From Fidelibacterota bacterium (GTDB lineage: Bacteria; Fidelibacterota; UBA2242): a DNA stretch of 5,271 nucleotides. Position numbers and translations under genes: made by a program. The stretch is taken from assembly GCA_030655795.1 (NCBI GenBank), contig JAUSPJ010000214.1:1-5271 (forward strand). Direction: 5' to 3'. The notes under the pieces are model-generated. The model had not been told where the DNA came from. It searched no databases and saw nothing but the letters and a program-made list of their open reading frames with translations. Numbering within the stretch: position 1 is the first letter of the stretch; each line of letters begins with the position of its first letter. Positions 1-5,245 of this stretch are shown in pieces.

Positions 1-660
1 GGCGCCGTCTATAATAGAACCGAACTCGAAGCCATTGCAGAGGTATGTGTTAAATATAACCTGCTGGTGATCTCCGATGAGATTTATGAAAAATTGATCT
101 ATGACGGCGAAGAGCACTATTCAATTGCCCAGGTATCGGATGAAATCAAACAGCGAACCGTTGTCATTAACGGCGTTTCCAAAGCCTTTGCCATGACCGG
201 CTGGCGACTCGGTTATGCGGCCGGTCCCATTGACATTATCAAGGCCGCAACCCGTCTGCAGGAACATACGACGTCCTGTGTTACTTCCATTACTCAAAAA
301 GCATCTGTCGCTGCGCTGACCGAAGATGACGGCAGTGTCGAAAAAATGCGTCTGGAATTTGACCGGCGCCGGACATTTCTCGTCAATGAAATAAACCGGA
401 TACCCCATGTCTCCTGCGCCCTTCCCAAAGGGGCATTCTATACGATGGCAAACGTTGGTTATTACATCAAAAATAACCGCAAAGGAATTGCTGACACCAA
501 TGATTTATGTGTTTACCTGCTTGAAAATGCTCACATTGCTGTGGTAACCGGCTCGGCCTTCGGCATGGAAAACTACGTCCGTTTTTCCTATGCCAACAGC
601 TTGGAAAATCTGCAGGAAGGTCTCCTGCGTTTTAAAAAAGGCCTGGAATCTCTCCTTTAA
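1..660 (+). CDS. aspC: Aspartate-type aminotransferase, class I/II (5' truncated by window edge)
   Basis: This is a PLP-dependent aminotransferase of fold type I, probably transferring the amino group between aspartate and 2-oxoglutarate in the cytoplasm. The reading frame is open from base 1, so the N-terminal half lies outside the window and about 219 residues remain. The visible part starts just inside the usual NPTGAVY motif. It then shows SDEIYE (PLP-contacting Asp at visible residue 26, Tyr at 29), the Schiff-base lysine in SKAFAMTGWRLGY (residue 61), and the C-terminal carboxylate-binding arginine in YVRFSYA (residue 194). The sequence most resembles the Bacillus AspB / Thermus AspC branch (subgroup Ib), whose members may also accept prephenate or other 2-oxoacids, so the symbol is a family-level choice. 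A GTG at base 67 is internal, not the start. The next gene begins 15 bases after the stop, suggesting an operon. Confidence 0.93.
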   Translation, partial: GAVYNRTELEAIAEVCVKYNLLVISDEIYEKLIYDGEEHYSIAQVSDEIKQRTVVINGVSKAFAMTGWRLGYAAGPIDIIKAATRLQEHTTSCVTSITQKASVAALTEDDGSVEKMRLEFDRRRTFLVNEINRIPHVSCALPKGAFYTMANVGYYIKNNRKGIADTNDLCVYLLENAHIAVVTGSAFGMENYVRFSYANSLENLQEGLLRFKKGLESLL

Positions 661-675
661 TTACGGAATACTATT

Positions 676-1650
676 ATGAATATTTTCGACGTCTACTTTT
701 ACGAAGCCTTTGATGAAGAAGAACGTCGACTCCGGCAATTTCTACCGGACACCATCGCGGCCGGATTCACCTATAAAACCATCCAGGAATGCGATCATTC
801 AAACGCTTCTGCCAAAATCATCAGCACCCGTACTCAGACCATTATTCCGGATTCCTGGCTGACTGAAGTCAAAGCCTTTTTGACCCGCAGCACCGGTTAT
901 GATTACTACAAATCAGTCCGGGAAAAGGCGGATGATTCCGTTCAATTCGGTTATTTACCGCTCTATTGCAACCGCTCTGTCGCTGAACAGGCCATGCTGC
1001 TCTGGATGGCGCTGATGCGGAAACTGCCAACCCAGGTGAAGCAGTTCGGCACCTTTTACCGTGACGGCATCACTGGTTTGGAAGTTCAGGGCAAAACGCT
1101 GCTGGTCGTCGGCGTGGGTAACATTGGTTACGAAATTGTCCGGATTGGCCGCGGTCTCGATATGACCGTTTTCGGTGTGGATATTGATAAAAAACACGCG
1201 GATGTGGACTATGTTGAGTTTGATGAAAAACTCCCGCAGGCGGATATAATCGTCACAGCTATGAATCTGACACCTGAAAACACCGGTTATTTCAATTATG
1301 AAAAATTGAAAAATGCCAGACCCGGCGCCCTGTTTATCAATATTGCCCGCGGTGAGCAATCGGTTCCGTCGGATTTAAAACGACTTCTGGATGAGGGCAT
1401 CCTCGGTGGCGTCGCCATGGATGTCTATCCCCAGGAAAACCTGCTTGGAATTTCCCTGCGTCAAAACCTTAAAATCGAAAACAACGAACTGAAAATCATT
1501 AAAGAACTCGCCGCTTACCCGAATGTGATCCTGACTCCGCATAATGCTTTTAATACCGAAGAAGCCGTCGTGCGGAAATCCGAGCAATCGGTCCAGCAGA
1601 TTGTCAATTTTCTGAACACCGGCAAATTCCTCTGGGACGTACCGGAATGA
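676..1650 (+). CDS. D-isomer-specific 2-hydroxyacid dehydrogenase (NAD-dependent)
   Basis: The product is a 324-residue cytoplasmic oxidoreductase that should reduce a 2-oxoacid to the D-2-hydroxyacid or the reverse. The N-terminal half carries STRTQT and RSTGYD segments typical of the substrate domain. The Rossmann nucleotide motif GVGNIG is at 146-151, with an acidic Asp169 at the end of the second strand, which favours NAD over NADP. The catalytic triad is complete: Arg225 (NIARGE), Glu254 (DVYPQEN) and His289 (LTPHN). The Arg-Glu spacing of 29 matches E. coli SerA, but Glu-His is 35 rather than 23, so there is an extra loop of about 12 residues. The ATG has a weak GGAA ribosome site seven bases upstream. 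It sits between an aminotransferase and an SDR-like gene that overlaps its stop. The substrate is unknown; phosphoglycerate, lactate-type and aromatic hydroxyacid enzymes share this fold. Confidence 0.93.
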   Translation: MNIFDVYFYEAFDEEERRLRQFLPDTIAAGFTYKTIQECDHSNASAKIISTRTQTIIPDSWLTEVKAFLTRSTGYDYYKSVREKADDSVQFGYLPLYCNRSVAEQAMLLWMALMRKLPTQVKQFGTFYRDGITGLEVQGKTLLVVGVGNIGYEIVRIGRGLDMTVFGVDIDKKHADVDYVEFDEKLPQADIIVTAMNLTPENTGYFNYEKLKNARPGALFINIARGEQSVPSDLKRLLDEGILGGVAMDVYPQENLLGISLRQNLKIENNELKIIKELAAYPNVILTPHNAFNTEEAVVRKSEQSVQQIVNFLNTGKFLWDVPE

Positions 1651-2309
1651 AAACAGCCATTGTCATCGGCGCAACCGGGTTAGTCGGCAGCCATCTAATC
1701 CGGCAATTACTGGAAAACGAGCGCTATGAAAAGATCAAAATATTTGTCCGGCGATCTCCCAATATGACCCATAAAAAGCTGGTCACTCACGTCGTGAATT
1801 TCAATGATATCCAGTTCTGGAAAAAGCATCTCACCGGTGATGAACTCTATTCCGCAATGGGAACAACCATCAAAAAAGCCGGCAGTCAGACCGCTCAGTA
1901 TAATATCGATTTTACTTACCAGTATGAAGTTGCCAAAGCGGCTGCCGACAACGATGTGAAGCGGTATTTACTCGTCTCTTCCGCGGGCGCTGATTCACAA
2001 TCTAAGAATTTTTACCTGCGAATGAAAGGCGAACTCGAAGACGCTGTTGCTGAACTCAATTTCGAACAGATCAGCATATTCAAACCATCAATTCTTGCCG
2101 GAAAACGAGACGAGCGTCGTACTGCTGAATCAATCGGGATCGTGGCGACCTATCTGATTACGAAATTATTACCGTTCATAAAAAAATACCGCCCAATCAA
2201 AGGTGAAACTGTAGCGGCCGCTATGATTAATGCCGCAAACCTTGACATTACGGTAAAAATCTCGGAATATAGTCTTGACCGGATTTTTCCGATTGCCGAA
2301 CTCTCATAA
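1647..2309 (+). CDS. NAD(P)-binding Rossmann protein, atypical SDR (YraR / HTATIP2-like)
   Basis: This 220-residue protein begins with a glycine-rich GATGLVG loop (residues 8-14) directly after the first strand. Arg35-Arg36 at the end of strand two suggest a preference for NADPH. A SAMGTTIKKAGS segment (69-80) is characteristic of the HTATIP2/TIP30 and E. coli YraR branch of atypical short-chain dehydrogenases. An SSAGA strand (111-115) and YxxxK (Tyr123, Lys127) follow, so the catalytic serine/tyrosine/lysine set may be present. The length fits that family. There is no signal peptide or membrane segment, so it is probably cytoplasmic. Its ATG overlaps the dehydrogenase stop by four bases (ATGA), which strongly implies translational coupling in one operon. 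Members of this family lack a general assigned reaction, and neither substrate nor partner can be inferred here beyond co-transcription with redox and amino acid metabolism. Confidence 0.9.
   Translation: MKTAIVIGATGLVGSHLIRQLLENERYEKIKIFVRRSPNMTHKKLVTHVVNFNDIQFWKKHLTGDELYSAMGTTIKKAGSQTAQYNIDFTYQYEVAKAAADNDVKRYLLVSSAGADSQSKNFYLRMKGELEDAVAELNFEQISIFKPSILAGKRDERRTAESIGIVATYLITKLLPFIKKYRPIKGETVAAAMINAANLDITVKISEYSLDRIFPIAELS
2242..2273 (+). promoter_or_regulatory. Candidate promoter for rubrerythrin inside the preceding gene
   Basis: A perfect -35 hexamer TTGACA lies at 2242-2247. The best -10 is TATAGT at 2268-2273, but the spacer is then 20 bases, longer than ideal; the hexamer at the optimal 17-base spacing (GAATAT) is poor. 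A start near 2280 would give a leader of about 50 bases. It would let rubrerythrin respond separately from the metabolic operon. No recognisable PerR or Fur box is visible nearby. Confidence 0.3.
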
Positions 2310-2318
2310 CAATTTAAC

Positions 2319-2324
2319 GAGGAG
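2319..2324 (+). promoter_or_regulatory. Ribosome binding site GAGGAG of rubrerythrin
   Basis: The purine run GAGGAG precedes two adjacent in-frame ATG codons at 2329 and 2332. The spacer is four bases to the first and seven to the second. The second also gives the N-terminus MDLIGSQTEKNL, which matches the usual start of rubrerythrins. It rules out the longer open frame from 2275, which would overlap the end of the SDR-like gene. Confidence 0.75.
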
Positions 2325-2331
2325 ATACATG

Positions 2332-2904
2332 ATGGATTTAATTGGAAGTCAGACTGAAAAGAATTTACTTACCGCCTTTGCCGGTGAATCCCAGGCGCGT
2401 AATCGTTACACCTACTTTGCGTCTAAAGCCCTTAAAGATGGGTATCGTCAGGTCTCGGAAATTTTTGAAGAAACCGCCAATCAGGAACGGGAACACGCCA
2501 AGCGGTTTTTTAAGTTTCTTTTGGGCGGCGATGTGGAAATTACCGCCGCGTTTCCGGCCGGCGTCATCGGCAGCACACTGGATAACTTGAAAGCGGCTGC
2601 CATGGGCGAATATCACGAATGGAGCGCTATGTATCCGGGTTATGCCAAAATCGCCCGTAAAGAAGGTTTTGATCAGATCGCTGAACTGTTCGACGCGGTA
2701 TCCATCGCGGAACAGCAGCATGAAAAACGCTATAACGATCTGGCCAAAAACATCGAAGAGGGAAAAGTATTCAAGAAGGATGAGTCGACCTTCTGGCGCT
2801 GCATGAATTGCGGATTTATCGCCGAAGGTCTGGAAGCGCCGGAACTTTGCCCGGCCTGTGCGCACCCGACAGCGCATTTTGAAGTTCTGGCGGAAAACTG
2901 GTAA
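2332..2904 (+). CDS. rbr: Rubrerythrin (non-haem diiron peroxidase)
   Basis: Rubrerythrin reduces hydrogen peroxide in the cytoplasm of anaerobes, passing electrons from a rubredoxin-type iron centre to a diiron site. The 190-residue product has the full two-domain layout. The ferritin-like four-helix domain supplies the diiron ligands: Glu19 (AGESQARNRY), Glu52 and His55 (QEREHAK), Glu93 and Glu96 (GEYHEW), and Glu127 and His130 (IAEQQHEKRY). The C-terminal rubredoxin-like domain has four cysteines as CMNC at 157-160 and CPAC at 173-176, binding one iron. Length and spacing are normal for the family, with no missing ligand. It starts 22 bases after the SDR-like gene and has its own strong ribosome site, so it may be read through from the operon or from a promoter in the preceding gene. 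A long hairpin follows its stop. Confidence 0.97.
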   Translation: MDLIGSQTEKNLLTAFAGESQARNRYTYFASKALKDGYRQVSEIFEETANQEREHAKRFFKFLLGGDVEITAAFPAGVIGSTLDNLKAAAMGEYHEWSAMYPGYAKIARKEGFDQIAELFDAVSIAEQQHEKRYNDLAKNIEEGKVFKKDESTFWRCMNCGFIAEGLEAPELCPACAHPTAHFEVLAENW

Positions 2905-2922
2905 TCTGAAAAGCAGTTATCA

Positions 2923-2960
2923 GACTTGACTTATTCCGATGAATCGGAATGAGTTAAGTC
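2923..2960 (+). repeat. Long hairpin after rubrerythrin, possible non-canonical terminator
   Basis: The arms 2923-2940 and 2943-2960 form an 18-bp stem around a central GA (in practice a TGAA tetraloop) with no mismatch other than two G-U wobbles. It begins 18 bases after the rubrerythrin stop, where a transcript end would be expected. No T-tract follows on the + strand, so it is not a textbook intrinsic terminator. It may protect the 3' end of the mRNA or belong to the local family of palindromes. Its core GATGAATC is the complement of the core of the palindrome at 3186-3205. Confidence 0.6.
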
Positions 2961-2980
2961 GATTCCGGTAACACATTCAC

Positions 2981-3066
2981 TTACTCCTCGCTACAGGGTT
3001 GTACTCTGTAGCGATGCTAATGTATAGTTCGATTGCAGAGTGGTCCAAAGGTCACAGCGGACTCCT
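2981..3066 (+). repeat. Composite repeat, copy 1 (contiguous)
   Basis: Two blocks, 2981-3020 (40 bp) and 3020-3066 (47 bp, sharing the A at 3020), each recur exactly further on. Block A contains a hairpin with 9-bp arms 2988-2996 and 3006-3014 and a nine-base loop. Block B begins ATGTATAGTTCGATTGC and ends GCGGACTCCT. Similarity probably continues past 3066 after an interruption, because 3081-3092 matches 3428-3439 with one difference. The perfect identity of the two copies suggests recent duplication or mobility. No transposase is nearby. Confidence 0.9.
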
Positions 3067-3088
3067 TTGACCCGAAGGGTCTCCTTTG
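3062..3088. repeat. Small palindrome flanked by 8-bp direct repeats inside copy 1
   Basis: The sequence ACCCGAAGGGT (3070-3080, a 4-bp stem around GAA) sits between two identical octamers CTCCTTTG at 3062-3069 and 3081-3088. Copy 2 of the composite repeat has only one such octamer-like site (CTCCTGTG at 3428-3435) and no palindrome. The arrangement looks like a tiny insertion with target duplication, though slippage could also produce it. Confidence 0.5.
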
Positions 3089-3131
3089 GAGGAGACTTCC
3101 TGCGGGAAAAACGATTCAGGAAAAAGAGGAA

Positions 3132-3149
3132 ACCCCGATCAATCGGGGT
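3132..3149. repeat. Perfect 8-bp palindrome (CCCCGAT arms)
   Basis: Arms 3132-3139 and 3142-3149 pair perfectly around CA. No T-tract follows. It is one of several similar near-loopless palindromes in this gene-free stretch. Confidence 0.6.
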
Positions 3150-3185
3150 GTTGCCTCAAATTGAATTCTGTCACCATTGGATTAA

Positions 3186-3205
3186 CACCCGGATTCATCC
3201 GGGTG
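3186..3205. repeat. Perfect 9-bp palindrome (CACCCGGAT arms)
   Basis: Arms 3186-3194 and 3197-3205 pair perfectly around TC, giving a TTCA tetraloop when folded. The core GATTCATC is the complement of the core of the hairpin behind rubrerythrin. Confidence 0.65.
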
Positions 3206-3228
3206 GGCCCGCTGTCGTACAACCCGAT

Positions 3229-3244
3229 AACCGCTTCAGCGGTT
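3229..3244. repeat. Perfect 7-bp palindrome (AACCGCT arms)
   Basis: Arms 3229-3235 and 3238-3244 pair perfectly around TC, again with a TTCA tetraloop. The arm sequence differs from its neighbour but the layout is the same. Confidence 0.55.
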
Positions 3245-3291
3245 TACAAATGGAAACCGCCTGCCAATTCTCATTTGAAATTCTGGTACAT

Positions 3292-3432
3292 TTACTCCTC
3301 GCTACAGGGTTGTACTCTGTAGCGATGCTAAGCAGGCGGGCCTGCCCGCCGTTTCTCTCTGTCAGGCGGGGAGTCCCGGAACGAGATGTATAGTTCGATT
3401 GCAGAGTGGTCCAAAGGTCACAGCGGACTCCT
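3292..3432 (+). repeat. Composite repeat, copy 2 (interrupted)
   Basis: Block A recurs at 3292-3331 (40 of 40 identical) with its hairpin arms at 3299-3307 and 3317-3325. Block B recurs at 3386-3432 (47 of 47 identical). Between them lie 54 bases absent from the first copy. Both copies are in the same orientation, about 310 bases apart. Both are preceded by GGTA-rich sequence, so the element may begin some 10-15 bases further upstream. Confidence 0.9.
3332..3385. repeat. 54-bp GC-rich insert splitting copy 2 of the repeat
   Basis: The insert begins with a perfect GC-only stem, GGCGGGC at 3335-3341 and GCCCGCC at 3344-3350, followed by a pyrimidine run GTTTCTCTCT. A second CAGGCGGG lies near 3363-3370. 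It splits the element precisely at the boundary between blocks A and B. There are no terminal inverted repeats, and at most one base of target duplication (an A on either side), so it could be an insertion here or a deletion in the first copy. Confidence 0.6.
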
Positions 3433-3535
3433 GTGGAGGGGTAGTGGAGTAATGCTGTAGGAAAATCGGCAGTCTGTTATTCCGCTTACACTGCTTTGCG
3501 GAGCAGCCGGTCTATAATCCGGGGTTAAAAATAAT

Positions 3536-3564
3536 TTGACTTTTATGATCGTAATTGATAAACT
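3536..3564 (+). promoter_or_regulatory. Sigma70-like promoter of the accessory cassette
   Basis: A -35 TTGACT (3536-3541) is separated by 17 bases from TAAACT (3559-3564), which is preceded by TGA, giving an extended -10 (TG at 3556-3557). Transcription should start near 3571. It is the best promoter match I found in the window and is correctly placed and oriented for the two downstream genes. The leader before the first credible start codon would be about 230 bases; I see no recognisable riboswitch in it. Confidence 0.5.
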
Positions 3565-3791
3565 CAAGATGTTCTTTCAAAGGGGCAAAGAAGAACCATC
3601 ATTCTCCCCGTTTATCGTTTCTTCAATTGAGCATCTGCTTTCTTCAGGGTAGCCGCTTTTTCTCAGAACTGTGATTTGATTTATTCGTGAATCCGATATA
3701 GAAACAAATTTTTATAGACAGGCATGGCATGAATCGACAATGCGCCCCGGATGTAACTGAAACTAAGGCAAGCGACCGGAATACCGCGGAC

Positions 3792-3795
3792 GGAG
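3792..3795 (+). promoter_or_regulatory. Ribosome binding site supporting the start at 3801
   Basis: GGAG lies five bases before the ATG at 3801. The alternative in-frame ATG at 3729 has only AGG six bases upstream, so I prefer 3801. Confidence 0.5.
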
Positions 3796-3800
3796 ACAAT

Positions 3801-4733
3801 ATGATAAAAAATATAACCGTTAGAACGATAGCCCGGAATTTCGATTTTAATGTCCGATGGATCAAATTCAATGTCGAACGGGTCATTTTCAATATCCGAA
3901 GGCAAAAGGAGACGGATCGATGGGTACGGACGATCGTCGATAGCGAAGTTTTATCGTTACTTGGAACATTATCGATCTCCGATAAAATTCCAGTTGACTT
4001 GTTAAAAAAGATGGATTACATCCCAACTCTTGAGCAGGAAATTGATTCGCTTCAGATGGTAGATGAAGAGATTCAATTATGGTTGGATATTGAAAACTTT
4101 GTTAATGATATCACCGGCGGATTGGCAAAAAAAGCAGACATTGATAGATTTATCCTTGCCAAAACAAACAGCTGGCTCACGCCGGCCTTAATTGCCTGTG
4201 GGGTAGCCACTTATGTGTATTGGCGCGTAAATCTATGCGCCGATAGAGCTTATAGTAGAGAGCGAAGTTACTTCGATGGTGACAACACAGAAAATACAAG
4301 GGGCGATGCCTTCAGGCATACTTTTGTAAGTATGCAATTGAGGAGATATTTGACTCAATTTATGGCTTGGCTAATTATGGATGGTCGGGAATGGTTGTTA
4401 TTGGATGACAATTATGCAGCCTATGAAATGGATTTGCATAACAATTATCTTGGCAGGACAGAGAAATACAGCCATTTTCGGGCTCGTTGGTTTTGGGATA
4501 GATATGATTGGGAGAAATGGGGACGTCGTGTAAGAGATTATATTAAAAATCAAAATAATAGAGAGTATATCCAAGAATGGGATTCTTATAATAAAGCTAC
4601 AGGTGAGTATGATAATCCGGACTATGTTGCTCCAACCGAACCACAAGCAAAAGATCGTTCAGACAATGTCTCAAGTTGGAAATTTATTTATTTTAATTCT
4701 CATCCTACTGGCAATGCAGGATTGGAGAATTAG
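3801..4733 (+). CDS. DUF6973-like protein of unknown function
   Basis: The product is about 310 residues (334 if the ATG at 3729 is used). I do not know its function. The C-terminal half carries RGDAFRHTF (168-175 from Gly to Phe) and, some 35 residues later, YEMDLHNNYLGR (208-219). This spaced pair of histidine-containing motifs resembles, from memory, the DUF6973 domain, seen in uncharacterised and often exported bacterial proteins. Asp169, His173, Asp211 and His213 could form a metal or active site (inference). A short hydrophobic stretch at 126-141 precedes the domain. There is no signal peptide at either start. Residues 10-37 are an imperfect heptad repeat encoded by 21-bp DNA repeats, so this end may be captured intergenic sequence and the true start could be further in (next in-frame ATG 4011, no ribosome site). 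A lipoprotein gene follows one base after the stop. GC content drops through the gene. Confidence 0.8.
   Translation: MIKNITVRTIARNFDFNVRWIKFNVERVIFNIRRQKETDRWVRTIVDSEVLSLLGTLSISDKIPVDLLKKMDYIPTLEQEIDSLQMVDEEIQLWLDIENFVNDITGGLAKKADIDRFILAKTNSWLTPALIACGVATYVYWRVNLCADRAYSRERSYFDGDNTENTRGDAFRHTFVSMQLRRYLTQFMAWLIMDGREWLLLDDNYAAYEMDLHNNYLGRTEKYSHFRARWFWDRYDWEKWGRRVRDYIKNQNNREYIQEWDSYNKATGEYDNPDYVAPTEPQAKDRSDNVSSWKFIYFNSHPTGNAGLEN
3828..3911 (+). repeat. Degenerate 21-bp tandem repeat within the DUF6973-like gene
   Basis: Units start at 3828 (weak), 3849, 3870 and 3891, exactly 21 bases apart. Each of the last three begins AATRTC and has CGA or GAA next. In frame they encode heptads IARNFDF, NVRWIKF, NVERVIF and NIRRQKE. 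The style resembles the short AT/CG-mixed tandem repeats often found between genes and read as FNVER/FNIQR-type peptides, so it may not be selected protein sequence. Confidence 0.7.
4724..4727 (+). promoter_or_regulatory. Ribosome binding site GGAG of the lipoprotein gene
   Basis: GGAG lies within the last codons of the upstream gene, seven bases before the ATG at 4735. It fixes the start there rather than at the earlier in-frame ATG at 4603, which would overlap the upstream gene by 131 bases and bury the signal peptide. Confidence 0.75.
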
Positions 4734-4734
4734 C

Positions 4735-5193
4735 ATGTCATTAATAAAAAAAATCAATATAAGTGTGATACTATTGTCATATGGTTTTTCACTTACTATT
4801 CTAACAGTATTTCTTTTATCATCTTGTAATATTTGGTCAGACATAACAAATATTAGTTGTTCTTTTTATAATGCATCATCATATGATGTTATTGTTGAGT
4901 ATTCAACAATAGAATCTGAAGGTCTCGATAGTATTTCAGTATCATCAAATAAAGGTAAACAATTGTTCTTTTACGGTTACGATGGGAGACTTGATGAGCC
5001 ATCAAAAGATGATTTTTCATCATACATCCACTACATTAAAGTATTTGTCGATGATACGTTAGTATATTCTCAAGAACCAACTGATATATTGCTTTGGTCA
5101 AAACCGTATATAAATGAAGATGACGGTATTATAAATTTTCATTATGGCTTTCATTTTACCGATTCCTTGATAACACATTATGAAAGTCCATAA
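4735..5193 (+). CDS. Small predicted lipoprotein of unknown function
   Basis: The 152-residue product has a lipoprotein signal peptide: Lys5-Lys6, a hydrophobic core from about 7 to 28, and a lipobox LSSC ending at Cys31. Asn32 follows the cysteine, so there is no Asp retention signal and the outer membrane is the likely destination if the host is Gram-negative. The mature part of about 120 residues is rich in Ser, Asp, Tyr and alternating hydrophobics (for example YDVIVEYSTI and YIKVFVDDTLVY), suggesting a beta-sandwich fold; I recognise no named family. It begins one base after the DUF6973-like stop and a strong terminator follows, so the two genes form a closed bicistronic unit. It is the most AT-rich gene in the window: a hand count of 4741-4800 gives 12 G/C in 60, against 28 in 60 for 2641-2700. 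A membrane-anchored partner or immunity role is only inference. Confidence 0.85.
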   Translation: MSLIKKINISVILLSYGFSLTILTVFLLSSCNIWSDITNISCSFYNASSYDVIVEYSTIESEGLDSISVSSNKGKQLFFYGYDGRLDEPSKDDFSSYIHYIKVFVDDTLVYSQEPTDILLWSKPYINEDDGIINFHYGFHFTDSLITHYESP

Positions 5194-5206
5194 TGATACG
5201 CATTTT

Positions 5207-5245
5207 AAAACACCTGCCGCCTGTGTTCCGGCTGGCAGGTGTTTT
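5207..5245 (+). terminator. Strong intrinsic terminator, probably bidirectional
   Basis: Arms 5207-5218 (AAAACACCTGCC) and 5234-5245 (GGCAGGTGTTTT) pair perfectly over 12 bp around a 15-base loop. The + strand stem ends in a T-run, and the A-run on the left would serve a convergent transcript. It starts 13 bases after the lipoprotein stop and closes the accessory cassette. Confidence 0.9.

Larger units (their letters stand above)
2905..3535. other. Gene-free, repeat- and palindrome-rich intergenic region
   Basis: About 630 bases separate rubrerythrin from the promoter of the accessory cassette. Open frames here (longest 117 codons, from a GTG at 3040) lack a convincing ribosome site, cross the repeat copies and encode nothing recognisable. 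What it holds is structure: one 18-bp hairpin, two copies of a composite repeat, and several short perfect palindromes. A TATAAT at 3513-3518 has no usable -35. No tRNA, rRNA or CRISPR array is visible. Confidence 0.75.

Noticed and set aside
2365..2877. 170-codon reverse frame opposite rubrerythrin
   Set aside because: It is antisense to a fully motif-supported rubrerythrin and is a codon-bias shadow.
3028..3060. tRNA-like words (GTTCGATTGC, GCAGAGTGGTCCAAAGG) in block B of the repeat
   Set aside because: They resemble T-loop and D-arm sequences, but no cloverleaf can be folded, the D-stem does not close and there is no acceptor stem or 3' CCA.
3020..3070. Small ORF MYSSIAEWSKGHSGLL in the repeat
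   Set aside because: It has 16 codons in copy 1 and a different tail in copy 2, with no ribosome site; identity is at DNA level and not shaped by coding.
3040..3393. 117-codon open frame across the repeat region
   Set aside because: It starts with GTG without a good ribosome site, runs through both repeat copies and palindromes, and its arginine/proline-rich product is not protein-like.
2981..3432. CRISPR array
   Set aside because: Only two repeat copies, one of them split, with about 225 bases between them; no regular spacers and no cas genes.
3513..3518. Perfect TATAAT as a second promoter
   Set aside because: No acceptable -35 hexamer lies 15-19 bases upstream, and the TTGACT/extended -10 at 3536-3564 is better.
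3681..3905. Reverse-strand frame with DIENDPFDIEFDPSDIKI
   Set aside because: It starts with TTG without a ribosome site and is the antisense reading of the 21-bp repeat opposite a better forward gene.
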